Below, in pieces: positions 44,435 through 53,829 of a DNA stretch of 64,000 bases (its first letter is position 1; every line of letters begins with the position of its first letter). Both the position numbers and the translations under genes were made by a program. The stretch is taken from positions 110,546-174,545 of the forward strand of contig JAKOUW010000016.1 in NCBI GenBank assembly GCA_029782365.1. Reading direction: 5' to 3'. This DNA is from Chloroflexota bacterium (GTDB lineage: Bacteria; Chloroflexota; Anaerolineae; Anaerolineales; UBA4823). A model generated the notes under the pieces. The model was given only the letters and a program-made list of their open reading frames with translations. It was not told the origin of the DNA and made no database searches.

Positions 44435-45588
44435 GTTCGGTTCAGACTCCCGTAATCTAATAAGGACCGTTTAGCGTGGCTATTTTCAGATAGAATATCA
44501 GAATACAACCTGATCAACCGGTCGGTATATTCGGTATTACTATATTTCTCAAGAGCGTATTCTCTACTGCGTAAACCCATTTGTTGGCATAACTGACCAT
44601 CCAAGACCAGGCGAGCAAGTTTTTCAGAGAGGCCTTCTACATCGCCAGGGTTGAGAAGATACCCATTTTCGCCATCGTTCACCAACTCTGGGATCCCGCC
44701 CACATTCGTTGAAATAATGGGCAGGCCGGCAGCCATACCTTCTATAACAGCCATTGGCATACCTTCATTATAGGATGGGAGGGCGAGAAGCGTGGCCTGC
44801 TGAAGCAGTGCAATCTTTTTCTCCCCTTCAATAGGGCCTAATAAATGACAGGATTCCCGAAAAGAGAATTTTTCAACGGCATTTTTTATCTTGTCAGAGG
44901 CAAACCGATCATCGTCGCTGCCTGCCAACCAAAGTGAAAGCTCAACGCCTTTCTGATTCAGTTTGATCCATGCGTCAACCAAGTCAAAGGTCCCTTTTCT
45001 TTGCCCCAGGCTCCCTAAAAACAGGACTGAGTTTTTTTTTCTTCCCCCGTTTGATGGAGGTTGAATAGCTGTCGTATCGACACAATTGGGCATGACGAGA
45101 ATATTGCCAGGAGTTATACCTTTGATAGCCTTCGCCCACGATTCCGATAAAGCAATGATACAATCCGCCATCCCGAATACGAACTTGGTGTAGGTTCTTT
45201 CGATCCAATTCCTCTTTGCGTATAATTCGCCAAAACTGGCAGCGTGTACATGAACGAGGACTTTGGCGTGAAATAATTTCCCCCCAAATATATAAAAAGT
45301 ATCTTTTAACCAGGCCAAGCCTTCTGAAGTATGTAAATGAATAATCGTCGGTCGGTAGCGATAAATCACGCGGAGGAAAGACAAAAACTGCTCAAACGCC
45401 AGGAGGATATTTTGAATTGACCACTTACCAGTTTCAAAAGAGGGACGAGATTTCTTGCTGGTGCCAAAATACAACAAATCCGTCATACTTTCCAGCTTTG
45501 GAAGAATGCAATCCACCAAAGCCGAAATACCCCCCGGAGGGCATTCGCCTGGACCAATCATAAGAATCTTCAACTTTTTTGGGTTCAT
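44431..45588 (-). CDS. Glycosyltransferase family 4
   Basis: A 385-aa GT-B enzyme. Acceptor-side motif IGPGECPPGGISALVDCIL, donor-side VLFLGSLGQRKGTFDLVDAW, LWLAGSDDDRFASDKIK and ATLLALPSYNEGMPMAVIEGMAAGLPIIST. A TTG start 21 nt upstream is possible. The ATG at 45588 is preferred because it gives the family N-terminus, though no clear RBS is visible for either. It overlaps the next GT4 by ATGA. Confidence 0.88.
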   Translation of the reverse strand: MNPKKLKILMIGPGECPPGGISALVDCILPKLESMTDLLYFGTSKKSRPSFETGKWSIQNILLAFEQFLSFLRVIYRYRPTIIHLHTSEGLAWLKDTFYIFGGKLFHAKVLVHVHAASFGELYAKRNWIERTYTKFVFGMADCIIALSESWAKAIKGITPGNILVMPNCVDTTAIQPPSNGGRKKNSVLFLGSLGQRKGTFDLVDAWIKLNQKGVELSLWLAGSDDDRFASDKIKNAVEKFSFRESCHLLGPIEGEKKIALLQQATLLALPSYNEGMPMAVIEGMAAGLPIISTNVGGIPELVNDGENGYLLNPGDVEGLSEKLARLVLDGQLCQQMGLRSREYALEKYSNTEYTDRLIRLYSDILSENSHAKRSLLDYGSLNRT

Positions 45589-45689
45589 GTTGGCAGGTAA
45601 GTCACTCAAATGAAAAATTCCGACATTGAGTATTTGTAATGAGAGGAGAGAAGGATAGGAAAATTAAGCAAATCGAATTTAAAACAGGT

Positions 45690-46796
45690 TTATTCAAACA
45701 AAATCCGTGTATATTGATTGATGATCGTTTCACTCTTAAAACGCTGCCAGCTTTCGGTTGGTGGCTTAGAGAAATCACCTTTAATCGCAGCGAGAATGCC
45801 ACTGCTCATCGCTTGCACATCATCTACACCTACCAGTTTTCCATATTTACCATCGCTGAGTATTTCGCGTGCGCCATGCGGACAATCTGTCGATACGATG
45901 CGTGCACCACAGTACATCGCCTCAATCAAAACCCCGGGGAGGCCTTCCCAACGGGAAGAAAGAACAAATACCTGCGCATGAGCCATCCATGGGTATGGGT
46001 TTTCGACAAATCCAGGTAAGTGAACATGATCGAGAACTCCCAACTGCCTCGCAAGCTCAGTCAATGATTCTTTCTGTGGTCCATCACCCAGAATAACCAG
46101 TTTGGCGGGTGTTTCTTTCACAACTGCAGCAAATGCCTTAATTAAAGTGTCGAAGCCTTTTTCGGTTGCCAGCCGTCCCACAGATAATACGATTGGTAAA
46201 TCCTTATCCGACGTCCCCGAAGATAGCCAGGGTTCTTGAACCTTTATACACATCTCGGGTGTGATAATAGGGTTATAAATCACCTGTATTTTTTCCCTCG
46301 GAATTCCAATGACATCAACCAGATCATTGGCTACCCCTTGCGATACTGCAACGACACGATAGGCCCAAGGATAAAATACGCGCGCCAGGTTGGGCATAAA
46401 TCGATTGCGCAGATCACCTCGATAGTGTTTTGATTCCTGTGATAAGGTGCTTCGTTCGCTGACAATGATTCGCGCGGAAACTCTTGCCAGGCGCCAACCC
46501 CAAAGCGCAATGATATTGCCGTGCAAAACGGATAACAAACTGAAAGGTTTCTCTGTCTTTAGATATTTGATCAAGCCAGGTAGCGCAGCAGACGCTCTGC
46601 GGGAATGCAAATTGACTAGGCGAACAGTTGGAGGCACTTCTTTCAGGAGGGGACCTTCTGCGATCCCCAAAACAAGGTCTACAGGATTCTGCCTCTGCGC
46701 CAGGCCGCTGGCGAGTTTTAAGATTGACCTCTGTGCGCCTCCAAAAGCCAAATCTGGGACAAAAATCGCTAATTTCTTGTTTGAAACGGCATCCAT
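45690..46796 (-). CDS. Glycosyltransferase family 4
   Basis: A 368-aa GT-B enzyme. N-terminal LAIFVPDLAFGGAQRSILKLASGL is the typical GG motif of GT4. The donor half has IVLSVGRLATEKGFDTLIKAFAAVV, LVILGDGPQKESLTELARQL and AQVFVLSSRWEGLPGVLIEAMYCGARIVSTDC. N-acetylgalactosamine or similar transferases have this look, but the sugar is uncertain. Gaps of about 65-100 bp separate it from its neighbours. Confidence 0.9.
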   Translation of the reverse strand: MDAVSNKKLAIFVPDLAFGGAQRSILKLASGLAQRQNPVDLVLGIAEGPLLKEVPPTVRLVNLHSRRASAALPGLIKYLKTEKPFSLLSVLHGNIIALWGWRLARVSARIIVSERSTLSQESKHYRGDLRNRFMPNLARVFYPWAYRVVAVSQGVANDLVDVIGIPREKIQVIYNPIITPEMCIKVQEPWLSSGTSDKDLPIVLSVGRLATEKGFDTLIKAFAAVVKETPAKLVILGDGPQKESLTELARQLGVLDHVHLPGFVENPYPWMAHAQVFVLSSRWEGLPGVLIEAMYCGARIVSTDCPHGAREILSDGKYGKLVGVDDVQAMSSGILAAIKGDFSKPPTESWQRFKSETIINQYTRILFE

Positions 46797-46861
46797 ATTA
46801 AAAGAAACTTTTCGTCATCTTCTTGATGCGTATATTGTTGTCCGAATAATGGATAGTATTA

Positions 46862-47875
46862 TCAACGATGTTGAAATTTGTTGTAGGATTTCAGAAACAA
46901 ACGTTTTAAATTTTTAATAATCGTAATTGTGGTTGGACCGGCCAGGCAAACTAAGAATAGAGGGAAATTTTTGTATGACGAATCATATTTCCAGGCATTC
47001 ATGTACGTGTTCCACACCTGCTGCCTTTGCCCGGCGTTTCCATAGTAATACATCAAATCGATATATGCTTGATGGATTGCATGGTCGACATATTTTCTTA
47101 AATCGGGGCGGTTGATGGATTCGCAAGTTTGACGATTAAAACCGAGGGCTTTGATATACCATTGGCTGGCCCGAATCGTATCAGCGGTATGACTATCTGG
47201 ATAAACATGCCGAAATATGAGCGGGTAGTCAAAATAAGCGAACTTTGCACCCAATGCAGCCGAGCGAAAACCATATTCGTGATCCACCATTGATCTCAGT
47301 TCGATTCTATACTCTCCGACCCGTTGAAAAATCTCCGCCCGGTAAACCATCGTTGGCACCGCCAGGAAATCCTTAATCGTCATCCCGACAGCGACGCCGT
47401 CGAGCACCCTATAAAAATGATCATCCAGGCGCTCAATCTTCAGTTTCTTTATCCCCTCTGCGCAGTTAGCAAATCCAGCATATTCGCGGTGTGTAACATG
47501 GTTAATATTCAAATAATCGCCAAAAACAACATCAATGTCAGGGTGCGCCTCCATCACTTCGATTTGTTTTCTCAGTTTCCCCGATATCCATAAATCATCC
47601 GAATCAGCCAATGCAATATACTTGCCTTTCGCCATGTTGATGCCTGCCTGGCGCGCATTGCCGAGGCCTTTGTTCTCTGGTAATTTTAAATATCTCACAC
47701 GGGCATCACTTTGCTGAATATTTCGAATGAGGGTTTCAGTCCCATCCGTCGAATCATCCACAATCAAAAGCTCGAAGGCGGTGAAATCCTGATCGAGTAT
47801 GGAAGCGAGTACATTCGGCAGGATATCCACCCGGTTATAGGTTGGCATAACAACAGAGACGAGCGGTGCATCCAT
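46862..47875 (-). CDS. Glycosyltransferase family 2
   Basis: A 337-aa GT-A enzyme. It begins APLVSVVMPTYNRVDILPNVLASILDQDF, with FELLIVDDSTDGTE and the metal motif ALADSDDLWISGKL. The frame is open 24 nt further upstream to a TTG. The ATG at 47875 is chosen as it lies 1 nt after the upstream stop. The C-terminal ~120 residues are helical and may be membrane-associated. Confidence 0.88.
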   Translation of the reverse strand: MDAPLVSVVMPTYNRVDILPNVLASILDQDFTAFELLIVDDSTDGTETLIRNIQQSDARVRYLKLPENKGLGNARQAGINMAKGKYIALADSDDLWISGKLRKQIEVMEAHPDIDVVFGDYLNINHVTHREYAGFANCAEGIKKLKIERLDDHFYRVLDGVAVGMTIKDFLAVPTMVYRAEIFQRVGEYRIELRSMVDHEYGFRSAALGAKFAYFDYPLIFRHVYPDSHTADTIRASQWYIKALGFNRQTCESINRPDLRKYVDHAIHQAYIDLMYYYGNAGQRQQVWNTYMNAWKYDSSYKNFPLFLVCLAGPTTITIIKNLKRLFLKSYNKFQHR

Positions 47876-47876
47876 G

Positions 47877-49307
47877 TTAGCTTCGATGTTTGGCTGCAAA
47901 ACCGCTCACTGCCGCTGCCAGGCGCCGGGCAGAATTTCCATCTACCACACCACATTCCTGTTGGACCATATTTTGGCGCGCTGCCAGATCTCGGTTGGGA
48001 AATTGAATCGCATCGATCATTAAATTCATCATTTCCTCCCAGTTGTGTGCGAGCCGCAGACCTCCCGATTCCACCAACGGACGGTAATGGTCCGCCTGGT
48101 ATTCCTCATACAGGATTTCACGCGGCGCATTGGGTTCATTTTCAAAATCAATACCGATCACAGGACGGTTTAGTATGGCAGCATCCAATGAAATCGTTGA
48201 GGCAATATTGATACAGGCGGAAGAATGTGCAAGGGAACTTGTCAGTCGCGCAAGATCATCTGTTGTTGGATATGTCCAACCTGTCTCATCAGGGGTCGAA
48301 TCCCATGCATTCGAAAAAATGATGCGCTGATCGTTATTGGTTTCTTTTCGCCAACGTTCCCAATCATCCTTTGGATGAGTCCGAACAACCAACCAATAAT
48401 CACGGAGTATCTCGTTTTGCCGCATTTTCTCGGACAACATTTTAACCAATTGGGGCTCTTTTGGAGTCAGTGAAAAGGGGCTGGCTCCATATAAGAAGTA
48501 TTTCGAATTGACCGGTAATCCTAATCGAGAAAGCGTAAAATCTCTTTCCCACACAAATTCTGGTTTGCGGTGGAAATCAAATTGTGGTGTGCCCGTAACC
48601 TCAACTTGCTCTGGTCTTACTTGGGGATAAAAGTGGAGCAATTGATCTTTCATTCCTCGATTCCAGACCAGGTAATAGTCGTAAATCAAATGAGCAGACT
48701 TGCTGGTTAAATTATCGAAGCTGAGAATTGCGTTAATGATCGGAATTCCCAACTCTTTGGCCGCTAAAACGTAAGCCCGTTCATAGACATCTTCTACATT
48801 TACGGTTGTAAACAGGACAGCCGGGTTGATTTCTTTTAATTGTTTCTTGATTGGGAAAATATCATATTCTTTTCGGTACAATTTATCATACAAACCATAC
48901 AGACTAAAAAAAATCGGCGCTGGCTGGGCAAGGAATCCGAAAAATTCTACGATCACCTGGCGTAATCTCATCGGTGCAGAATAGTTTCGGCTAAACCATT
49001 TCATATAGATCGCATAGCTTCCAATCTTATTGCGGCGGCTGAATGCACTCTGGATGATTTCTCTCAACAGTCTGAATCCTTTGAAACGACTTTTTACCGG
49101 CGGGATAATGAGAGATTGACAATTCACGCCTCGAAACAGATCGCTCAGAACCGGATTTGGCTCGTTGGTCGGATCAAAGTTGGGCAGTAATAAAAAAATA
49201 TCTAGATTCTTTAGATAATCCAAAAAACCGCTGTGCACTAAATTGCGAATAGACCATACCATCGGCATCAGAATAGCCAATTTTCCCTGGTCGGCTTTTA
49301 TTACCAT
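47877..49307 (-). CDS. GT-B-fold surface polysaccharide biosynthesis protein
   Basis: A 476-aa protein. I do not recognise a specific family. The C-terminal half (GTPQFDFHRKPEF, LYGASPFSLTPKEPQLVK, YWLVVRTHPKDDWERW, ACINIASTISLDAAILNRPVIGIDF) has the arrangement of GT-B enzymes such as CDP-glycerol glycerophosphotransferase or UDP-GlcNAc 2-epimerase-like proteins, including a THPKD and an STISLDAAILNRPVIGI nucleotide-binding signature. It lies among glycosyltransferases and is co-directional with them. It may transfer a sugar or a polyol phosphate. Confidence 0.65.
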   Translation of the reverse strand: MVIKADQGKLAILMPMVWSIRNLVHSGFLDYLKNLDIFLLLPNFDPTNEPNPVLSDLFRGVNCQSLIIPPVKSRFKGFRLLREIIQSAFSRRNKIGSYAIYMKWFSRNYSAPMRLRQVIVEFFGFLAQPAPIFFSLYGLYDKLYRKEYDIFPIKKQLKEINPAVLFTTVNVEDVYERAYVLAAKELGIPIINAILSFDNLTSKSAHLIYDYYLVWNRGMKDQLLHFYPQVRPEQVEVTGTPQFDFHRKPEFVWERDFTLSRLGLPVNSKYFLYGASPFSLTPKEPQLVKMLSEKMRQNEILRDYWLVVRTHPKDDWERWRKETNNDQRIIFSNAWDSTPDETGWTYPTTDDLARLTSSLAHSSACINIASTISLDAAILNRPVIGIDFENEPNAPREILYEEYQADHYRPLVESGGLRLAHNWEEMMNLMIDAIQFPNRDLAARQNMVQQECGVVDGNSARRLAAAVSGFAAKHRS

Positions 49308-49332
49308 CTGCTTGGAACTCCCAAAAGTGAAT

Positions 49333-50358
49333 TTAAACTCGATCTGAATTCTCAGTTAATATATTAAAAGTTAAACGATAAATATATTCCAATCCTTGTC
49401 GAACCCGCCACCTTCTCCAAAACCATTGAGAAAAACCAGATTTCTTGATTCTTTCAATACGCTTTTGATTTTTATTCAGATCGGTGGCTTTTCCAACCAG
49501 GTTTTCATACTCCGAAATTAACCAAGGTTCAGAAATTAAATTGCCCAGATGGTAAACCATCGGTTTGGGCACGCTCAAGCGCAGTAAGTTTGAATTGTCC
49601 AATAAATCATCTAGGGTTTTGGTTTCTTCACTGTGCAAAGCCATTTCAAAACGTCGGTACGGAATTAAATCCACGACCCTGCGCGATATTAAAAACTGCA
49701 TATGACAGGCGCCAATAAAAGCTTCTGTTTTATCTCGAGTGATTTTCCAATCTTCATTATGGATCCAATTCTCGATGTAATGCTCATCACCTACACTGCG
49801 TAAAAATTCGCGCGTCCACAATTCAGGTATTAAATCCCCTTTTTCAATCTGTATAAATTCCTGGTTCGCCTCAGCCCAGCGACGTGTTGTTTCTGTATGA
49901 TAATTGGCCAGGTTACGCAGTGGGATTCCGCCAATCATCCCGGCTTCAGGAAATGCATCCAATAATTCCAGGTGAGCGCTCATCCAACCGGGTTGATAGT
50001 AGATATCGCCATCTGAATAAAAGATGAAATCTCCCGGTGCTGAGCGTAAAATCTGAAACAAAGCATTACCTTTTCCGATATTGCGAGAATTCAGGATTAA
50101 ATAATCGATCCGTCCAGCTTCCATTTCGGCGCATAAATAATCTCGTACTTCTGCGCATGAACCGTTATCAACCACCAATAAATCGAATGGCCTGTCCGCA
50201 TGCTGGCGGATACTCTCCAGGCAAAGTTTAAGTGCATCTAACTGGCCAGCAAAATAGCCAGTCTGCTCAGGAATATAGTTAAGCACACCAATAGTGATCG
50301 ATGCAGGAGGTGTGATTTTCGTCTGGTTGGTTTTATAAGGATTTTGTCCGAATCTCAT
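49333..50358 (-). CDS. Glycosyltransferase family 2
   Basis: A 341-aa GT-A enzyme. ITIGVLNYIPEQTGYF, FDLLVVDNGSCAEVRDYL, SRNIGKGNALFQILR and the metal-binding FIFYSDGDIYYQPGW are present. The C-terminus has a charged helical stretch. Its ATG overlaps the upstream GT2 stop by 4 nt, so the pair is coupled. Confidence 0.87.
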   Translation of the reverse strand: MRFGQNPYKTNQTKITPPASITIGVLNYIPEQTGYFAGQLDALKLCLESIRQHADRPFDLLVVDNGSCAEVRDYLCAEMEAGRIDYLILNSRNIGKGNALFQILRSAPGDFIFYSDGDIYYQPGWMSAHLELLDAFPEAGMIGGIPLRNLANYHTETTRRWAEANQEFIQIEKGDLIPELWTREFLRSVGDEHYIENWIHNEDWKITRDKTEAFIGACHMQFLISRRVVDLIPYRRFEMALHSEETKTLDDLLDNSNLLRLSVPKPMVYHLGNLISEPWLISEYENLVGKATDLNKNQKRIERIKKSGFSQWFWRRWRVRQGLEYIYRLTFNILTENSDRV

Positions 50359-51368
50359 GGCGCAATCCTCTCTTTGGGTCGGGCTTCACTCGATTTTCCC
50401 AGCCAATAGTCAATACTGGGCGCAAAAGATTTCCAAAATAATGGTTCCAGTAACATTTGCGGGTAGGCCAAAGGCAAAAGTGCTAATTGCAGTCGCTGCT
50501 GCACAAAAGAAAATTTCTTTGGGAATTTCCTGTTCAAGCGAGATCGATACCTGGCATCGATGATCATCTGCTCTAGAATTAATTCTTGATCTTCCTTCTT
50601 GAGCTGGGCCTTACTCCATTTCCAAAGTGTATTCCAGAATTTAAGCCGCATTTCATAGATAAGATTATTGGAGCGTTGAGCTGAAATTCGATTATGGTTA
50701 TGCACTCGCCAGCAGGCTACCGGCTCTTCCAACCGACCTGGAGCCAGTTTAGCCTTGGCTGCAAGTTTGATAAAAAACACCTCATCCATGTGTAATCTTA
50801 AGGTTTGATCAAAAAACCCCACTTTTTCAAACACGCTTCGTTTTACAACTAAGCCGTCAATTACAAAAGAACCCGCGTCTCCTTTGACCAAAACAGAAAA
50901 TAAATCTTCGGGAGAAACATAACGGGACATCGTATGAAGAACCGAAGAGGAGCGTTTGGCAGCCAACCATCGCTGTAGAGCGGCTTCATTTTCCACATGC
51001 ATCCCAATCGCCTCGTACACCCCCTCTAATTCTGGGTCGTTGGAAAACATCTGCTCAGCTTTGTCGAATCTGTTTGGCAGGAAAAAATCATCCGCATCTA
51101 AAAATGAGACGTATTCGCAAGAACTTTTTTGCACCGCCAGGCTGCGTGAAGCGCTGCATCCATGGTTTTTTCCATCTGGATGGCGATATAGATGAATTCT
51201 TGGATCCTGAGCGGCTAAAGATTGGCAAATTTGCCAGCTCGAATCGGTCGATAAATCTTCAACCAAAATCACTTCGGCAGTTTGTGGTTGATCGAGCGCT
51301 GATTGAACAGCTTGCGGCAAAAATTCAGCCGCATTATAAACGGGTATTGTTACACTCACTTTGATCAA
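50355..51368 (-). CDS. Glycosyltransferase family 2
   Basis: A 337-aa GT-A enzyme. KVSVTIPVYNAAEFLPQAVQSAL, EVILVEDLSTDSSWQ and the DXD region YVSFLDADDFFLPNRF are visible. The C-terminal ~100 residues are basic and helical, possibly for membrane contact. It lies 54 bp downstream of the wzt-like gene. Confidence 0.88.
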   Translation of the reverse strand: MIKVSVTIPVYNAAEFLPQAVQSALDQPQTAEVILVEDLSTDSSWQICQSLAAQDPRIHLYRHPDGKNHGCSASRSLAVQKSSCEYVSFLDADDFFLPNRFDKAEQMFSNDPELEGVYEAIGMHVENEAALQRWLAAKRSSSVLHTMSRYVSPEDLFSVLVKGDAGSFVIDGLVVKRSVFEKVGFFDQTLRLHMDEVFFIKLAAKAKLAPGRLEEPVACWRVHNHNRISAQRSNNLIYEMRLKFWNTLWKWSKAQLKKEDQELILEQMIIDARYRSRLNRKFPKKFSFVQQRLQLALLPLAYPQMLLEPLFWKSFAPSIDYWLGKSSEARPKERIAP

Positions 51369-51422
51369 GAGTCAAGTCCCTTTTCTCAGTCTGAATACGT
51401 GCATTTGGAGCGATAGATTGAA

Positions 51423-52709
51423 CTATTGGTAAACAATTCGCCATTCACCCCGGCAAAATATCCTACCTCTGGATGTTAAGAGCTCTCGTTGAATGTTGGC
51501 ATTTTTTAATATTTCGATTTGAAAACACTTTTCAACTTTATCAACCCTGTTATTGTGAAGTCCGGTCCACAAATTAATATAGTATTGATCAGGGAATAAG
51601 TTTAATGGAGGCAGACCGATTTGAATAACTGCGCTTTTTTTGCCCTGCCCATTGGTTATAATCTCTGCATTTTCATATTCACTCAAAAAGTGAAATAATG
51701 GGTAATCATTTCTATCCAGGATTTCGACTGCAAAATCCAAATTCAAGCTTAATGGATTTTCTATTCCAAATTCGATTTGAATTCGGTCATCCATGTCAAA
51801 ATCATATGAGTTATCTCCGCTGCTATTTTTGATTTCTGCCCAAGCAATTTTGGCTTCACCTGAGCCTGAATGGTTCATCTTCGTGCAATCCATTCTTAAT
51901 GATTTTGCGCCATTAAGAAATTGGCCTTCGTGACTTAAATAGACCTTTATGATGTCGTCTGTAAATCCAAAAGCGCTGATCTTACCTTCCGCCAGGCAGA
52001 GTGCTTCAGGACAAAGACTGCGAATAGCCCCCATATTGTGGCTGACGAAAAGCACTGTTCGTCCCTGCTTTGACACATCTTGCATTTTACCAAGGCATTT
52101 TTTTTGGAAGTCAATGTCTCCCACAGCAAGAACTTCATCAACAATCAAGATTTCAGGCTCCAGGTGTGCTGCAACCGCGAATGCCAGGCGAACATACATG
52201 CCGCTTGAATATCGCTTGACGGGGGTATCCACAAATTTTTCGACTTCGGCAAAAGCAACAATTGCATCAAAATTACGCTGCACTTCAGATTTAGACATCC
52301 CCAATATGGCGCCATTTAGAAATATATTTTCTCGCCCGGTCAAATCAGGGTGAAAACCTGTGCCTACCTCCAGCAAGCTGGCAATTCGCCCTTTTACCTT
52401 AACTTTCCCATGAGTGGGGGCTGTAACTCGCGAAAGGATTTTTAGAAGAGTGCTCTTTCCAGCTCCATTGCGCCCAATAATTCCAAGCACCTGGCCCTGT
52501 TTTACAGAAAAGCTAACGTCTCTAAGCGCCCAGATGATTTCCCCATCTCGATTTCCATGATCAATCTGTCCGACCTTAAGAAGTGGGTTTGGCTTGCCTT
52601 GCATCTTGGCCCACCATGCTTGAAGATCATAAGTGAGCGTTCCGCTGCCAATCTGGCCTAAACGGTAGGCTTTGCTAAGATTTTCAATTTGGATAATGCA
52701 ATCACTCAT
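51423..52709 (-). CDS. wzt: Polysaccharide ABC transporter ATP-binding protein (Wzt-like)
   Basis: A 428-aa protein. The N-terminal ~240 residues are the ATPase: GIIGRNGAGKSTLL (Walker A), the O-antigen-exporter signature VKRYSSGMYVRLAFAVAAHLEPEILIVDEVLAVGD (signature and Walker B), and VSHN. The C-terminal ~170 residues are a beta-sandwich like Wzt_C, the glycan-binding domain that recognises the capped non-reducing end. It overlaps the permease stop by 4 nt. Exports undecaprenyl-linked glycan across the cytoplasmic membrane. Confidence 0.93.
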   Translation of the reverse strand: MSDCIIQIENLSKAYRLGQIGSGTLTYDLQAWWAKMQGKPNPLLKVGQIDHGNRDGEIIWALRDVSFSVKQGQVLGIIGRNGAGKSTLLKILSRVTAPTHGKVKVKGRIASLLEVGTGFHPDLTGRENIFLNGAILGMSKSEVQRNFDAIVAFAEVEKFVDTPVKRYSSGMYVRLAFAVAAHLEPEILIVDEVLAVGDIDFQKKCLGKMQDVSKQGRTVLFVSHNMGAIRSLCPEALCLAEGKISAFGFTDDIIKVYLSHEGQFLNGAKSLRMDCTKMNHSGSGEAKIAWAEIKNSSGDNSYDFDMDDRIQIEFGIENPLSLNLDFAVEILDRNDYPLFHFLSEYENAEIITNGQGKKSAVIQIGLPPLNLFPDQYYINLWTGLHNNRVDKVEKCFQIEILKNANIQRELLTSRGRIFCRGEWRIVYQ

Positions 52710-53548
52710 ACTGTATCCATAAAGGTGGCTTCAACTCGGTTGAACATGATCGCACCGATCCCGACGATGACGACCATAAATCCAAAACTATATACCAGCC
52801 CAGAGATGTTGAATGAGCCTGCCCCAAGAAATGCATACCGGAATGTTTCTACAATTGAAGTCATTGGATTGAGCTGAATTGCCCATTGGAATTGTGGTGG
52901 TATTGACGAAACTGGATAAATCACCGGAGTAGCGTACATGAGGAGTTGTACACCAAATTGCACTAAGAATCTTAGGTCACGGTATTTCGTTGTAAGCGAG
53001 GAAATCAAAATTCCAAAACCCAGCCCCAATCCGGCCATCATCAGTATTAAGATTGGAAAAATCAAGATAAATACATTCACCTGGATGGCAACACCGTTGA
53101 ATGCATAATAAACTACAAAAGACATAAAAAAAACAAATTGAATGGCAAACGCAATCAAATTTGAGAATAAGATAGATACTGGTACAGCCAGGCGAGGAAA
53201 GTACACTTTGCCAAAGAGTTGCGAATTATTGACAAATGTGTTTGACGTTTTGACCAAACATTCGGAAAAATAGGTCCAGAGAATCGAGCCAGACATATAG
53301 AATAAGAATTGGGGCAAACCATCGGTCGGAAGCTTGGCGATATTTCCAAAGATGACAGTGAATGTGATTGTGGTAAGCAGAGGCTGGATTAAATACCAAA
53401 TTGGTCCAAGGATCGTTTGTTTATATACAGATATGAAATCACGTTTCACAAAAAGTGATACAAGATCTCGGTAGCGCCAAAGCTCTATCAAATGCAAATT
53501 AAATACATTTCTTTGGGGTTGAATGATTAGATCCCAATCTTCAGCCAT
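52706..53548 (-). CDS. wzm: Polysaccharide ABC transporter permease (Wzm-like)
   Basis: A 280-aa ABC-2 type permease with six hydrophobic segments. The N-terminal cytoplasmic part is IELWRYRDLVSLFVKRDFISVYKQTILGPIWYLIQP, typical of Wzm/TagG. It forms the channel for Wzt. First gene of the leftward glycan cluster, preceded by a 281-bp divergent intergenic region. Confidence 0.92.
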   Translation of the reverse strand: MAEDWDLIIQPQRNVFNLHLIELWRYRDLVSLFVKRDFISVYKQTILGPIWYLIQPLLTTITFTVIFGNIAKLPTDGLPQFLFYMSGSILWTYFSECLVKTSNTFVNNSQLFGKVYFPRLAVPVSILFSNLIAFAIQFVFFMSFVVYYAFNGVAIQVNVFILIFPILILMMAGLGLGFGILISSLTTKYRDLRFLVQFGVQLLMYATPVIYPVSSIPPQFQWAIQLNPMTSIVETFRYAFLGAGSFNISGLVYSFGFMVVIVGIGAIMFNRVEATFMDTV

Positions 53549-53584
53549 GGTTATCTCTCAAAGTTATCAGAATCATCGCCAAGT

Positions 53585-53611
53585 TTTATACTTCCTACAA
53601 CAATCTATCAA
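53585..53611 (-). promoter_or_regulatory. Possible promoter of the glycan cluster
   Basis: Reading leftward, TTGATA (53606-53611) and TATAAA (53585-53590) lie 15 bp apart, a short spacer. This is just upstream of the wzm-like gene. Weak support. Confidence 0.3.
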
Positions 53612-53767
53612 TTTTGAAAAGAGTCAGGGAAAGATTGCATGGTAACATGATGAAAATCATAAATATCGAAGAAACGGCAAATCTGTTGCACGGTAATAAT
53701 GGCAAAAAGAGCGAATCCTTCGCTGTGCGGCAGCCGGACCTCCTCTAAAAGTTTTAGCATAGATGTC

Positions 53768-53793
53768 CCTGGTGGTTTTGGCTGCCAGGGATT
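53768..53793. other. Hairpin in the divergent wzm/beta-helix intergenic region
   Basis: A perfect 7-bp stem TCCCTGG/CCAGGGA with a 12-nt loop is followed by TTGCTTTTGTT. It could be an attenuator or regulatory stem in the leader of the lipoprotein gene at 53830; the T-tract is imperfect. Confidence 0.35.
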
Positions 53794-53829
53794 GCTTTTG
53801 TTAAAAACATTTGAAGGATAATCTAATAT

